64,000 bases of DNA from Paenibacillus nanensis (GCF_003583765.1 NZ_QXQA01000007.1:203652-267651); one strand, 5' to 3'. Shown: positions 8,536 to 17,278, counted from the stretch's first letter. Notes: a model not told the origin generated them from the sequence alone. Made by a program: numbers and translations.

Positions 8536-9282
8536 ATGAGCATGGAAGAAAAAATCAGCATCGGGCAGCATACGGTGATCGGCAGCGGCGTAACGATTGG
8601 CGAAGGAGCCGTGATCGGGAATCACGTCGTGATTTATGACGGAACGATCATCGGCAAATTCGCGCGAATCCATGACCGCGCCGTCATCGGCAAGCTTCCG
8701 ATGAAGGCGGTCAATTCGGCGGCCACGATCGCGGGCAGCTCTCTTCCCCCGGCGGAGATCGGGGAAGGCGCCATCATTGGAACAGGCGCTGTCATTTACC
8801 GCGGCGCGCGTCTTGGCAAGCATGTATTCGCGGCGGATCTGGCGACGATTCGGGAGCGGGTGGAAATCGGGGATAAGACGATCGTCGGCCGCGGCGCCGC
8901 GATTGAAAACGACTGCAGCATAGGCGCGAACTGCAAGCTCGAAACGAACAGCTATATTTGCGCGTTCTCGATGCTGGAGGACGATGTGTTTATCGCACCT
9001 TGCGTTGTGACGAGCAACGACAATTATATGGCCCGGACGGAAGCGCGTTTCGGCGCGTTCAAAGGCGTAACGGTGAGGAGAGGCGGAAGAATTGGAGCGA
9101 ACGCGGTTATTTTGCCGGGCAGGGTTATCGAGCCCGACGGCGTTGTGGCCGCCGGCAGCGTCGTAACACGAGACGTGCCGCCGCGAACGATTGTAGCGGG
9201 CAACCCCGCGCGCAAGCTGCGCGATGTTCCGCCCGAGCAGTGGCTGGAGAATCAAATGCGGCGCGGGGGAGGGGAAGGATGA
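8536..9282 (+). CDS. Left-handed beta-helix acyltransferase (WbpD-like N-acetyltransferase)
   Basis: A 248-residue hexapeptide-repeat transferase: most of the protein is made of [LIV]-G-x(4) repeats (for example IGSGVTIGEGAVIGNHVVIYDG and IGANAVILPGRVIEPDGVVA), followed by SVVTRDVPPRTIVAGNPARKL, the typical acetyl-CoA-binding end of trimeric acetyltransferases. The start is ATG 8536, five bases after the aminotransferase stop (a second ATG at 8542 is possible). WbpD acetylates the 3-amino group of the UDP-sugar acid. At 248 residues this protein is longer than WbpD, which I recall as about 190, with extra N-terminal helix turns. It overlaps the next gene by ATGA. Confidence 0.82.
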   Translation: MSMEEKISIGQHTVIGSGVTIGEGAVIGNHVVIYDGTIIGKFARIHDRAVIGKLPMKAVNSAATIAGSSLPPAEIGEGAIIGTGAVIYRGARLGKHVFAADLATIRERVEIGDKTIVGRGAAIENDCSIGANCKLETNSYICAFSMLEDDVFIAPCVVTSNDNYMARTEARFGAFKGVTVRRGGRIGANAVILPGRVIEPDGVVAAGSVVTRDVPPRTIVAGNPARKLRDVPPEQWLENQMRRGGGEG

Positions 9283-10217
9283 ACGGACGGCTTAAGGTGC
9301 TCATTTTGACCAAAAAATTCGCCGACAAGATGCCGAAGCATCAGCATAAGTACGATATGATAACGGCGATCGAAGCGGAAGCCGACGTCCGGTACTGGCA
9401 TCAAGACGGGCATATTGATGATATTCTCGGCGCGCTCGACTTTACGCCGGATTTCATTTTTCATTATGATATCGAGTGGCATCACGCGTTCGCTCCCAAA
9501 ATTTCAGGGCTTCCTTCCGTCTCGATCCCGACCGGCTGTTACGTGCTGGACGTTCATTACGCGCCGCAAATCCGCAAAGCATATTTCAACAAAACTGGAA
9601 AGCCCGATTTAATTTTTTCGGCCAGCAAATATCCGTTCCTCAAAGCGTTTCCCGACTGCGAGTCGCGTTTTGTGTGGCTGCCATTCGGCATCAACCCTGA
9701 GATTATTAAAGATTACGGGCTGCCGAAAAAATACCGGTATTCGCTGGCCGGATTGCTCGATCCGAGATATCCCTTCCGGCAAGAGGCGCTGAATCAGATG
9801 AAAGGGGAGGAAGGCTTCGTCCATTTCTCGCATCCCGGACATACGACGCCGCAAAGACCGGGCTTGTTCATTAATGAGAAATACGCATCCGCGCTTAACC
9901 AATCGATGATGTCGTTCACCTGCGGAAGCAAGCTGCAAATTCCGGTCGCCAAGTTTTTTGAACTGCCGGGCTGCCGTACGCTGATGCTGGCGGAGAGCAA
10001 CCGGGACATCGAGGAGCTGGGGTTCCGGGACGGGGTAAATTTTGTCGCGTGCACGAAGGACAATTTGAAAGCTAAGGCGCTGCACTACGCGAATGAAGCG
10101 GAGGAGCGGGAAGCAATCACACAGGCCGGCTATGCGTTTATTCATCAGCAGCATACGAATGAGGTGCGGGCGAAGCAATTCGTCGATACGGTCAAAAGGT
10201 ATATCGCCTCGAAATAA
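9279..10217 (+). CDS. CgeB/YkvP-like glycosyltransferase
   Basis: A 312-residue protein translationally coupled to the acetyltransferase (ATGA overlap). It starts LKVLILTKKFADKMPKHQHK and has a central DLIFSASKYPFLKAF plus FVWLPFGINPEII. The C-terminal segment KFFELPGCRTLMLAES followed by NFVACTKDNLKAKA resembles the glycosyl transferases group 1-type domain found in CgeB and YkvP, proteins linked to the spore surface in Bacillus. The usual EIPA/CG-type pattern of that domain is visible as ELPGC. No membrane span or signal is seen. In this cluster it probably transfers a sugar onto the glycan whose precursor is made by the upstream enzymes. A dedicated terminator follows. Confidence 0.65.
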   Translation: MNGRLKVLILTKKFADKMPKHQHKYDMITAIEAEADVRYWHQDGHIDDILGALDFTPDFIFHYDIEWHHAFAPKISGLPSVSIPTGCYVLDVHYAPQIRKAYFNKTGKPDLIFSASKYPFLKAFPDCESRFVWLPFGINPEIIKDYGLPKKYRYSLAGLLDPRYPFRQEALNQMKGEEGFVHFSHPGHTTPQRPGLFINEKYASALNQSMMSFTCGSKLQIPVAKFFELPGCRTLMLAESNRDIEELGFRDGVNFVACTKDNLKAKALHYANEAEEREAITQAGYAFIHQQHTNEVRAKQFVDTVKRYIASK

Positions 10218-10262
10218 AAAGCTGTTCTTTCATGGCGCGTCGCGCTGTGAAAGAACAGCTTC
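10218..10262 (+). terminator. Strong hairpin between convergent genes
   Basis: AAGCTGTTCTTTCA pairs with TGAAAGAACAGCTT around a GC-rich loop. Because the arms are flanked by A on one side and T on the other, it may serve both the glycosyltransferase and the convergent methyltransferase gene. Confidence 0.85.
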
Positions 10263-10272
10263 TATGTTGTAT

Positions 10273-11073
10273 TCATCTTTTCAGCCTGTTTAAGGTGTCG
10301 GCGCTCTTCACTAGAAGCAGGTCGTTGCAGGAAGGGTCCTCCGCGAAATAGGCGTTGGCCTGCTCGAGGTAGGGAGCCTTTATTTCTGTCAGCTTGCCGG
10401 CATGGCCAATCGCGTAAAGGCGGAAGCGCTCGCCGAGAAATTGCAGATACGCTCCGATATCCACTCCTTTATCCTTCAGATAGCTCATATTGAACTCTAT
10501 GCAGCCGGCCGCTTCCCTGCATTCCTCAAGCAGTCTGCTCATGCCGCGCAGCACCTGCCATTCATAGCCTTCAACGTCGAGCTTGAACAGCAAGGTTTTG
10601 TCTTGCGCTTCGCTGCTGCCGATTAAGCTGTCGACGGTCACGCTTGGAACTTTCACTTCTTCAAACGCTTTATCTCCTAAATGATAAGCGGAGGAGTCGC
10701 CGGAACGGGCCGTGTCGATGTAAAAGGTAACCGAATCGCGGTTTTGGTCGGAAGCGATCGCATGGACATACCGGAATTGCTTGCTGTTCGGATGCTCCCT
10801 CAAGGAGCGGAGCAAGTATGGGCGCAGCGAATCGTTTGCGTCAATGACCGTGATGGGCGCATGCGCGGGGTACACGGCGGATAAGACGATTTCGCCATAG
10901 TTGACGCCGGCGTCGATTACGAGATCCGGCTTCAGTCTGGAGGCAAGCGCCCTCCATATATACACGACCCGCGGCTGCGATCGGCCTTTATACTTGATCA
11001 GGCTTGCGCCCTTCAAATCGGCGGCATTCACATATAGCGAATGTTTGGTGCCTAAAATTGTTATTTTGTGCAT
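10273..11073 (-). CDS. FkbM-family methyltransferase
   Basis: A 266-residue protein with the SAM-binding pattern LVIDAGVNYGEIVLSAVYPAH, then ITVIDANDSLRPYLLRSL, and the FkbM segment VTVDSLI...LLFKLDVEGYEWQVLRGM, where the VEG(Y/A)E-x-x-VLRG block is diagnostic. FkbM enzymes O-methylate sugars or related hydroxyls, often in surface polysaccharides. The chosen start is ATG 11073 (MHKITILG) with GGAGGG about nine bases upstream; the frame is open 15 codons further, to an ATG at 11118, but without a better site. It is convergent with the glycan operon and divergent from the large glycosyltransferase gene. Methylation of the same glycan is a reasonable inference. Confidence 0.85.
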   Translation of the reverse strand: MHKITILGTKHSLYVNAADLKGASLIKYKGRSQPRVVYIWRALASRLKPDLVIDAGVNYGEIVLSAVYPAHAPITVIDANDSLRPYLLRSLREHPNSKQFRYVHAIASDQNRDSVTFYIDTARSGDSSAYHLGDKAFEEVKVPSVTVDSLIGSSEAQDKTLLFKLDVEGYEWQVLRGMSRLLEECREAAGCIEFNMSYLKDKGVDIGAYLQFLGERFRLYAIGHAGKLTEIKAPYLEQANAYFAEDPSCNDLLLVKSADTLNRLKR

Positions 11074-11115
11074 GTCATATTTCCCTCCAATAAGGTGCCA
11101 AGCAGCATGATAAAT

Positions 11116-11143
11116 CATTGTATGGCTTGTTCGGAAACGCCGT
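11116..11143 (-). promoter_or_regulatory. Possible sigma-K-type promoter of the methyltransferase gene
   Basis: On the minus strand AC, 17 bases, then CATACAATG, which differs from CATANNNTA only in the last base. It lies about 43 bases before the start. Weak evidence alone. Confidence 0.25.
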
Positions 11144-11264
11144 AACGGCCGAACCAGCGGAATTTTTTGTAAAGAACGTTGACCGCCATAGAGGCATTAG
11201 ATAAATTGGAGGTAAGTTTGTGTTATCATAGGGAAGTACTTATTAATGGATAAAGAAGGGAACG

Positions 11265-14200
11265 TTGATAAAGATGGGCAAAGGCTTTCCCCGTATATTC
11301 GTCATGCTGCTCCTGCTCTTCTTGCTTCTGCCGGGCATGAAAGGTTATGCAGCCGGCAATCTCCTCGTAAACGGAAATTTCGAGGAATCCGAGAACGGAA
11401 TGCCAAGCGGCTGGACGATCGAAGCTTGGGTGAAGGACGAGGGGGTAACGGATTACGGCGTAGACCGGGAAGTCGCTTATTCCGGGGAACAGTCAGCGGT
11501 TATACATAGCGCGAGCGACAACCATGCCAGACTCGTGCAGGAAATTCAGGTTAAGCCGAATATGACGTACCGGTTCTCCGGTTACGTGAAGACGGAAGGG
11601 CTGAAAGAGAGCGCATCAGGCGCGCATTTGTACATAGACGGCTCAGCGCTTTATTACCCTCAGTTCCATGATACGAACGGCGAGTGGGCGTATTTGGAGT
11701 TTTACGGCAAAACGGGCGCTGGTCAGAAGAAAATTTTGTTTGGAGCTAGTCTTGGAGGCTATGGCAGCGTTAATTCGGGACAGGCATGGTTCGATGATTT
11801 ATCGGTTGAAGAAGTGTCCGCCGCGCCGGAAGGCGTAGAGGTGTTTTCGCTTGAACCGACCAGCGTCGGAGGCTCCGCTGAAGCCGAAGAGCCGGTAAAG
11901 GTATCGATTCTAAGCACGCTTATTTACGCTGCTATATTTTCTCTGCTCTATGCGTTCGCGCATGCGAAGCTGTTCCGTGACCGCGGCTGGCTGGAGCGCC
12001 CGGGAAGAAGAGGGGCGGCGCTGCTTGCGGTCAGCTTTGCGGCCGCGCTTGCTTTACGAGTCTATATCGCGGCCGGTCACGGCGGATATGAGAATGATGT
12101 GGCCTTGTTTATTTTTTGGTCCGATCAAGTCGTCCGCGAAGGCATAGCCGGATTTTATCACTCCGGGATCTTCGTTGATTACCCGCCGGGATATATTTAT
12201 GTCTTATTTGTGCTTGGTCACTTGAAGGATTGGTTCGGGATCGTCTCCGGCTCCTCCGCGGAGCTGCTGCTTTACAAGCTGCCGGCGATCGCTGCCGACT
12301 TAGGCGCGGCGGCTGTGCTGTACAGGGCCGCCCGCAACAAGCTTGGGGCGCCCGTCGCGATTGGCCTTGCGCTGCTGTGGCTGTTCAATCCTGCCGCGAT
12401 CTTGGATTCGGCGGCTTGGGGTCAAGTCGATGCGGTGTTCGCGCTGACGCTGGTCCTTGCGGTTAGCGGCATGGCGGAGAAGCGCTTCGGCAGAGCATCC
12501 GTCTGGTATGCGGTCGCAGCGTTAATTAAGCCGCAGGCGTTCATCTTTATGCCGGTGCTGCTCATCGCGCTGTTGGTCAGCAGGAAGTGGAAGGATCTCG
12601 CGGTAAGCGCGTACTACGGCTTCGCGACGTTTATTTTGCTGGCTCTGCCTTATTTCTGGGGAAGCGGCGGCTTAAAGGGACTATACGAGCTGTATAAAGG
12701 AACGTTATCCTCTTATCCGTACGCGACGCTTAACGCCTTTAACGTCTACGCGCTGAACGGGGCTAACTGGAAGCCGCTGACGGATAAGTGGCTGTTTTTG
12801 AGCTACGGGCAATGGGGCAATTTGTTCATCCTCGTTGCGGTTGCGCTTGCCGTCTTAATCGGTCTTAGGGGCAGAAAGCGGGAGCCTGCCGACCGTTCCT
12901 TCTTTATTGCGATGATCTTGATCTCGGTCGTTTTCCTGTTCGTAACCAAAATGCACGAACGGTATATGTTTCCGATTCTGCTGTTAAGCCTGTTCGCCTT
13001 CCTTCAATCGTTGGACCGCAGGCTGCTGCATTTGTTCTATGGATTTACGATTACGAACTTCGTCAATATGAGCTATGTGCTCGCCTTCAGCAAAACGACG
13101 ACGGATGTGCCGGAGGACGGTATCGTCCTGCTTGGTTCCATCATTAATATCGCTTTGTTCCTCTATATGCTGTATGTCGGGCATGACCGATACGTTAACG
13201 GGCGTTTGCTCGCGCTCGAGCCGCTTCAAGAGGGAGATAAGCGAAGGATAGATGAGCAGACGCTGTCCGGCTTTAAGGCGGAGCATCCCGAAACGGAAGG
13301 AGACAAGGGGAAACATAAGCTCCGGCGCAAGGACTGGATCTGGATGGGAAGCTTGACGGCCGTTTACGCCATCGTCGCGCTCGTCAATCTCGGCTCGATG
13401 AAAGCTCCGGATACCGTGTGGCAGCCGGCGCAATCAGGCCAAAGCTTCTATATCGATCTCGGCGAAGTGAAGACGCTGGACCGGGTCACCAGCTTCGGCG
13501 GCGTCGGCACGGGGAAGTATAAGCTGGAGTTTGCGGCGGAGCCGGGCCAGTGGGGCAATGCGCTTGAGGTGGACAGCAACCACGTTGCCGTATTTGCTTG
13601 GTCGGTTCATCCGGCTGCGCTCGACGCGAGATATATCAAGCTTACGGCAACGCAGACGGGCTTCTCGATCCACGAAATGGCGGTATTCGAAGCGGGCAGC
13701 AAAGAGCCGCTGCCTATAGAGGCTGTGAATAACGAAGAAGCGGGCGAGCCTAAGCGCGGAGCCGTGTCGAACCTGTTCGACGAGCAGGAGCTAGCCCAGT
13801 ACGAGCATAGCTTTATGAAGGGCAGCTATTTCGATGAAATTTATCATGCGCGTACGGCTTATGAGCATATCGAAGGCATCGTAGCCTATGAAAATACGCA
13901 TCCGCCGCTTGGCAAGCTGATCATTGCGATCGGCATTAAGCTTTTTGGCTTAAGCCCCTTCGGCTGGCGCGTATCCGGCGCGGTTCTAGGCATTTTGATG
14001 GTGCCGATCATTTATATGACCGCGAGAAGACTGTTCGGACGGACGGCTTACGCCGCGCTTGCCGCGGGACTTCTGGCTGTCGACTTTATGCATTTTACGC
14101 AGACGCGAATCTCTACGATCGATGTGTATGGCGTATTTTTCATTATGCTGATGTTCCATTTCATGAACAAGTATGTGTCGCTCAGCTTCTATAAGACGAA

Positions 14201-15086
14201 GCTGCTTGCAACGCTGCTGCCGCTTGGCCTAGCCGGTCTGTTTTTTGGCCTTGGCGTCGCGTCGAAATGGATCGTGCTTTACGGCGGGGCGGGGCTGGCC
14301 GTGATGCTGGGCATTTCCTTATGGGACCGGTATAAAGAATATGCGGCTGCGAAGCGGATGCTAAGGCGGTCTGACGGCTTGGAGCCGTTCGACGCCGCCG
14401 CGTTGGCGAGGATGACAAAGGTTTTTCCTCGGTATACGATCGCGACGCTGGCTTCATGTTTACTCTTTTACATCGTCGTCCCTGGCGCCATTTACGCCTT
14501 ATCTAACATTCCGGTGCTGAGGGTCATGGAAGGCGGCTACACGTTCAAGGCGCTAGTCGATTATCAGGTGCATATGTACGAGTACCACAGCAATCTGGTC
14601 TCCTCGCATCCCTTCTCGTCTTCCTGGTGGGAGTGGCCATTCATGAAGCGGCCGGTCTGGTATTATTCCGGGGACGGCTTGGTTGGCGGGCTGAAGTCCA
14701 CCATCGTGGCGATGGGCAACCCGATCATTTGGTGGCTCGGCATCTTCATGATGCTGGCAACGATTTGGCTCAGCGTCAAACGAAGAGATAAGCACGTCTA
14801 TATGGTATGGATCGCGTTCCTTGCGCAATATGTGCCATGGATGCTCGTGCCGCGCGAGACTTTCCTGTATCATTATTTTGCGATGGTGCCTTTCCTTATC
14901 TTAAGCATCGTCTATGTTTTCAAAGCGATCGAAGAGAAATATCCGCAGTATGTTAAGATTCGGATTGTCTTCGCGGCCGCGGCCGCGGCGATGTTCGTCT
15001 TGTTTTATCCGGCGTTATCCGGTCTGACCGTGCCGAAGTGGTATGTCGATGTGCTGCTTCGCTGGTTCCCGAGCTGGGTGTTCTAA
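11265..15086 (+). CDS. Giant membrane glycosyltransferase: CBM-like + GT-C + discoidin-like + PMT (GT39) domains
   Basis: A 1273-residue protein. Residues 1-30 form a signal peptide or first membrane helix. Residues about 31-185 resemble a CBM4/9-type sandwich (NLLVNGNFEESENGMPSGW ... AWFDDLSVEEV). From about 212 to 640 there is a multi-span region with YENDVALFIFWSDQV and DYPPGYIYVLF, as in GT-C mannosyl/glucosyltransferases. Residues about 710-825 look like an F5/8-type-C (discoidin) domain (FYIDLGEVKTLDRVTSFGG ... FSIHEMAVFEAG). From about 845 on there is a second GT-C module of protein O-mannosyltransferase type, with FDEIYHARTAYEHIEG and ENTHPPLGKLI, where the acidic residues are catalytic in the family. 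Start TTG 11265 or ATG 11274. GT-C enzymes use polyprenyl-phosphate sugars outside the membrane; the GT2 and GtrA genes that follow would make and flip such a donor. Confidence 0.85.
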   Translation: MIKMGKGFPRIFVMLLLLFLLLPGMKGYAAGNLLVNGNFEESENGMPSGWTIEAWVKDEGVTDYGVDREVAYSGEQSAVIHSASDNHARLVQEIQVKPNMTYRFSGYVKTEGLKESASGAHLYIDGSALYYPQFHDTNGEWAYLEFYGKTGAGQKKILFGASLGGYGSVNSGQAWFDDLSVEEVSAAPEGVEVFSLEPTSVGGSAEAEEPVKVSILSTLIYAAIFSLLYAFAHAKLFRDRGWLERPGRRGAALLAVSFAAALALRVYIAAGHGGYENDVALFIFWSDQVVREGIAGFYHSGIFVDYPPGYIYVLFVLGHLKDWFGIVSGSSAELLLYKLPAIAADLGAAAVLYRAARNKLGAPVAIGLALLWLFNPAAILDSAAWGQVDAVFALTLVLAVSGMAEKRFGRASVWYAVAALIKPQAFIFMPVLLIALLVSRKWKDLAVSAYYGFATFILLALPYFWGSGGLKGLYELYKGTLSSYPYATLNAFNVYALNGANWKPLTDKWLFLSYGQWGNLFILVAVALAVLIGLRGRKREPADRSFFIAMILISVVFLFVTKMHERYMFPILLLSLFAFLQSLDRRLLHLFYGFTITNFVNMSYVLAFSKTTTDVPEDGIVLLGSIINIALFLYMLYVGHDRYVNGRLLALEPLQEGDKRRIDEQTLSGFKAEHPETEGDKGKHKLRRKDWIWMGSLTAVYAIVALVNLGSMKAPDTVWQPAQSGQSFYIDLGEVKTLDRVTSFGGVGTGKYKLEFAAEPGQWGNALEVDSNHVAVFAWSVHPAALDARYIKLTATQTGFSIHEMAVFEAGSKEPLPIEAVNNEEAGEPKRGAVSNLFDEQELAQYEHSFMKGSYFDEIYHARTAYEHIEGIVAYENTHPPLGKLIIAIGIKLFGLSPFGWRVSGAVLGILMVPIIYMTARRLFGRTAYAALAAGLLAVDFMHFTQTRISTIDVYGVFFIMLMFHFMNKYVSLSFYKTKLLATLLPLGLAGLFFGLGVASKWIVLYGGAGLAVMLGISLWDRYKEYAAAKRMLRRSDGLEPFDAAALARMTKVFPRYTIATLASCLLFYIVVPGAIYALSNIPVLRVMEGGYTFKALVDYQVHMYEYHSNLVSSHPFSSSWWEWPFMKRPVWYYSGDGLVGGLKSTIVAMGNPIIWWLGIFMMLATIWLSVKRRDKHVYMVWIAFLAQYVPWMLVPRETFLYHYFAMVPFLILSIVYVFKAIEEKYPQYVKIRIVFAAAAAAMFVLFYPALSGLTVPKWYVDVLLRWFPSWVF

Positions 15087-15110
15087 TTCACATTAAAAGG
15101 AGCTTTATCC

Positions 15111-16121
15111 ATGAACCCAAACGGTGTCGATTATAGTGTCATCGTTCCAATGTATAACGAAGAGGAAGTCATTGAGCATACGTATAAACGGCTGAAGGCC
15201 GTCATGGATACGGCGGGGAGGCCGTATGAGCTGATCTTCGTCAACGACGGCAGCAAGGACCGTTCCGCCGAGCTGATCCGGTCGTTCGGCGACAACGATC
15301 CGAATGTGCGGCTTATCGATTTCTCCCGCAATTTCGGCCATCAAATCGCGATATCCGCAGGGATGGATTACGCGCAAGGCGACGCGATCGTTGTGATCGA
15401 CGCCGACCTTCAGGATCCGCCGGAGGTGATCCTTCAAATGATCGCCAAATGGAAGGAGGGCTACGAGGTTGTATACGGCCGGCGGCTCAAGCGGAAGGGG
15501 GAGACGGTCTTTAAGAAGGTGACCGCGCTTGCCTTCTACAGGCTGCTCAAAAGCATGACGAATGTCGATATTCCGCTCGACACCGGCGATTTCCGCCTCA
15601 TTGACCGCAAGGTCTGCGACGTGCTTCGAAGCTTGAAGGAGAAAAACCGGTTCGTGCGGGGCTTGATCAGCTGGATCGGCTTCAGGCAGACGAGCGTCGA
15701 GTACGTGCGCGAGGAGCGGTTCGCCGGCGAGACGAAATACCCGCTGAAGAAGATGATCAGCTTTGCGCTGGACGGCATTACGAGCTTCTCGTATAAGCCG
15801 CTTAAGATCGCCAGCTACTTAGGCTTTACTTTGTCGATCGGGAGCTTTCTTTATCTGCTGATCGTCATCTTCCAACGCCTGTTTACGGAGACGACGGTTA
15901 CCGGCTGGACAACCATCGTCGCCTTGAACCTCCTGTTCAACGGCATCATTCTGATACTGCTCGGCGTGATCGGCGAATATATTGGCCGTATCTACGACGA
16001 ATCGAAGAACAGGCCGCTGTACATCGTACGGGAGGCCCGCGGCTTCCTGGGAGAAGAGGGGGAACATGAACAGAATGGTCCAAAGCCGCAGCGTTTGGAG
16101 CCGGAGAGTCAGCATGTCTGA
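15111..16121 (+). CDS. GtrB/DPM1-like glycosyltransferase family 2 (polyprenyl-phosphate sugar synthase)
   Basis: A 336-residue enzyme. The N-terminal GT2 domain (DYSVIVPMYNEEEVIEHTYK, FVNDGSKDRS, FSRNFGHQIAISAGMDYA, VVIDADLQDPPEVI with the DAD metal site, and DTGDFRLIDRKV) matches bactoprenol glucosyltransferases. Two C-terminal membrane helices (about residues 235-258 and 270-296) are typical of the GtrB/YkcC group. It transfers a sugar from UDP- or GDP-sugar to undecaprenyl phosphate on the cytoplasmic face. ATG 15111 has AAAGGAGC seven bases upstream and is 24 bases after the large GT-C gene. It overlaps the GtrA gene, which strongly suggests a GtrA-GtrB pair. Confidence 0.9.
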   Translation: MNPNGVDYSVIVPMYNEEEVIEHTYKRLKAVMDTAGRPYELIFVNDGSKDRSAELIRSFGDNDPNVRLIDFSRNFGHQIAISAGMDYAQGDAIVVIDADLQDPPEVILQMIAKWKEGYEVVYGRRLKRKGETVFKKVTALAFYRLLKSMTNVDIPLDTGDFRLIDRKVCDVLRSLKEKNRFVRGLISWIGFRQTSVEYVREERFAGETKYPLKKMISFALDGITSFSYKPLKIASYLGFTLSIGSFLYLLIVIFQRLFTETTVTGWTTIVALNLLFNGIILILLGVIGEYIGRIYDESKNRPLYIVREARGFLGEEGEHEQNGPKPQRLEPESQHV

Positions 16122-16557
16122 AGCATTGACAACTGAGCGGCGCGCTTCGCTTAAACAATTTTTCGTATTCTGTATCATTGGCGGACTCAATACGCTCATC
16201 GATATGGGCGTCTTTATGCTTCTGGTCCTCGTGGACGTTCATTATGCGCTTGCCCAGACAGCGGCGTACTGCGCGGGCATGGCGAACAGCTACCTGATGA
16301 ACAGAGCGTTTACATTCCGGGCGGCATCCGTTCGAATGAAGGACGAATGGCGGAGAGGGCTTCGGTTCCTCGCATGGAACGCCGCGATGCTCGGCTTGTC
16401 CGTCCTGCTGCTGGCGCTGGCGGCGGAATGGCTTCAATTAAGGGAGTGGATCGCCAAAATCATCGTGACGTTATTGATTGTTCCTTTGAATTTTTACGGC
16501 AGTAAAAAATGGGTTTTCACTGCGAAGCATCAAGCAGAGTTAGGAGGAGGGAATTGA
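16114..16557 (+). CDS. GtrA-family membrane protein (putative lipid-linked sugar flippase)
   Basis: A 147-residue protein with four membrane helices: FFVFCIIGGLNTLIDMGVF, the helix around YALAQTAAYCAGMANSYLMN, RFLAWNAAMLGLSVLLLALA and IIVTLLIVPLNFYGSKKWVF. The GGLNTxxD, NSYLMNRxFTF and NFYGSKKWVF blocks are GtrA signatures. Members are thought to move undecaprenyl-phosphate-sugar across the membrane. The start at ATG 16114 overlaps the GT2 stop by 8 bases; ATG 16066, in frame and after GAGGGGG, is an alternative that would add 16 residues. It ends inside the sortase gene's start region. Confidence 0.88.
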   Translation: MSEALTTERRASLKQFFVFCIIGGLNTLIDMGVFMLLVLVDVHYALAQTAAYCAGMANSYLMNRAFTFRAASVRMKDEWRRGLRFLAWNAAMLGLSVLLLALAAEWLQLREWIAKIIVTLLIVPLNFYGSKKWVFTAKHQAELGGGN

Positions 16558-17240
16558 AGAAAGCGGCAGCATATGGTCTCATTGTCATTGGCATATTGAT
16601 TATTTTATATCCGAAGGCCAGCGAGTGGTACGACAAGCGGCAGGAGGAGAAGCTGCTTGCGGCCTGGGAGGAGAGCTTGATGAACGAGACGGCGGAGGAG
16701 GAAGCCGTGGAGCAGTATGAGGGGCTGACCAATCTGTTCGCGGAGGAAGCCGGCGGCTTGCAGTCGCCATCCGCGTCGTCTCCCGCCCTAGGGCCGTCAC
16801 AGCTGCCTTCGCCATCGGCTTCCGGGACGGAGGAGCAGCCTAAGCTGAACGCAATCGCCACGATCAGCATTCCGAGCATCGACCTTAAGCTTCCTGTGCT
16901 GGAAGGCGCGACGGAGAAAAATATGAAGGTTGCGGCCGTTCATTTGAAGGAGACGGCGCCGATTGGCGAGATCGGCAACGCCGCCATTGCCGCGCACCGC
17001 ATGCGGATCAAAGGAAGGCTGTTCAATCGGCTGGACGAGGTGGAGGTCGGCGATAAAATAACCGTCAAAACGAAAGAAGACACCTTTACCTACACCGTCT
17101 ATAAAATTTCGATTGTGGAGCCGACGGACGTGTCGGTTCTCAATTACAATAACACGGACAGAAGGCTGACGCTCATTACGTGCGATCCTTTGATCAATCC
17201 AACCCACCGCCTCATCGTGCATGCGGAAATGTCGGAATAA
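16554..17240 (+). CDS. Class D sortase
   Basis: A 228-residue sortase with an N-terminal signal anchor (AYGLIVIGILIILYPKASEWY), a low-complexity acidic and Ser/Pro linker (about residues 25-95), then the sortase fold. Catalytic residues visible: H148 in AIAAHRMR, C210 in LTLITCDPL, R219 in NPTHRLIVH. The order and spacing match class D enzymes. Sortases cleave LPXTG-like sorting signals and attach proteins to peptidoglycan on the outer face; class D enzymes in bacilli are in some cases sporulation-linked. TTG 16554 is preferred because AGGAGGAGGG lies just upstream, and it overlaps the GtrA stop. No protein with an obvious LPXTG-type C-terminus was noticed in this window, so the substrate is elsewhere. 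Confidence 0.88.
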   Translation: MKKAAAYGLIVIGILIILYPKASEWYDKRQEEKLLAAWEESLMNETAEEEAVEQYEGLTNLFAEEAGGLQSPSASSPALGPSQLPSPSASGTEEQPKLNAIATISIPSIDLKLPVLEGATEKNMKVAAVHLKETAPIGEIGNAAIAAHRMRIKGRLFNRLDEVEVGDKITVKTKEDTFTYTVYKISIVEPTDVSVLNYNNTDRRLTLITCDPLINPTHRLIVHAEMSE

Positions 17241-17278
17241 AATGCAGTTCTAGAGCGCCCATTTTATGCATATACAGC

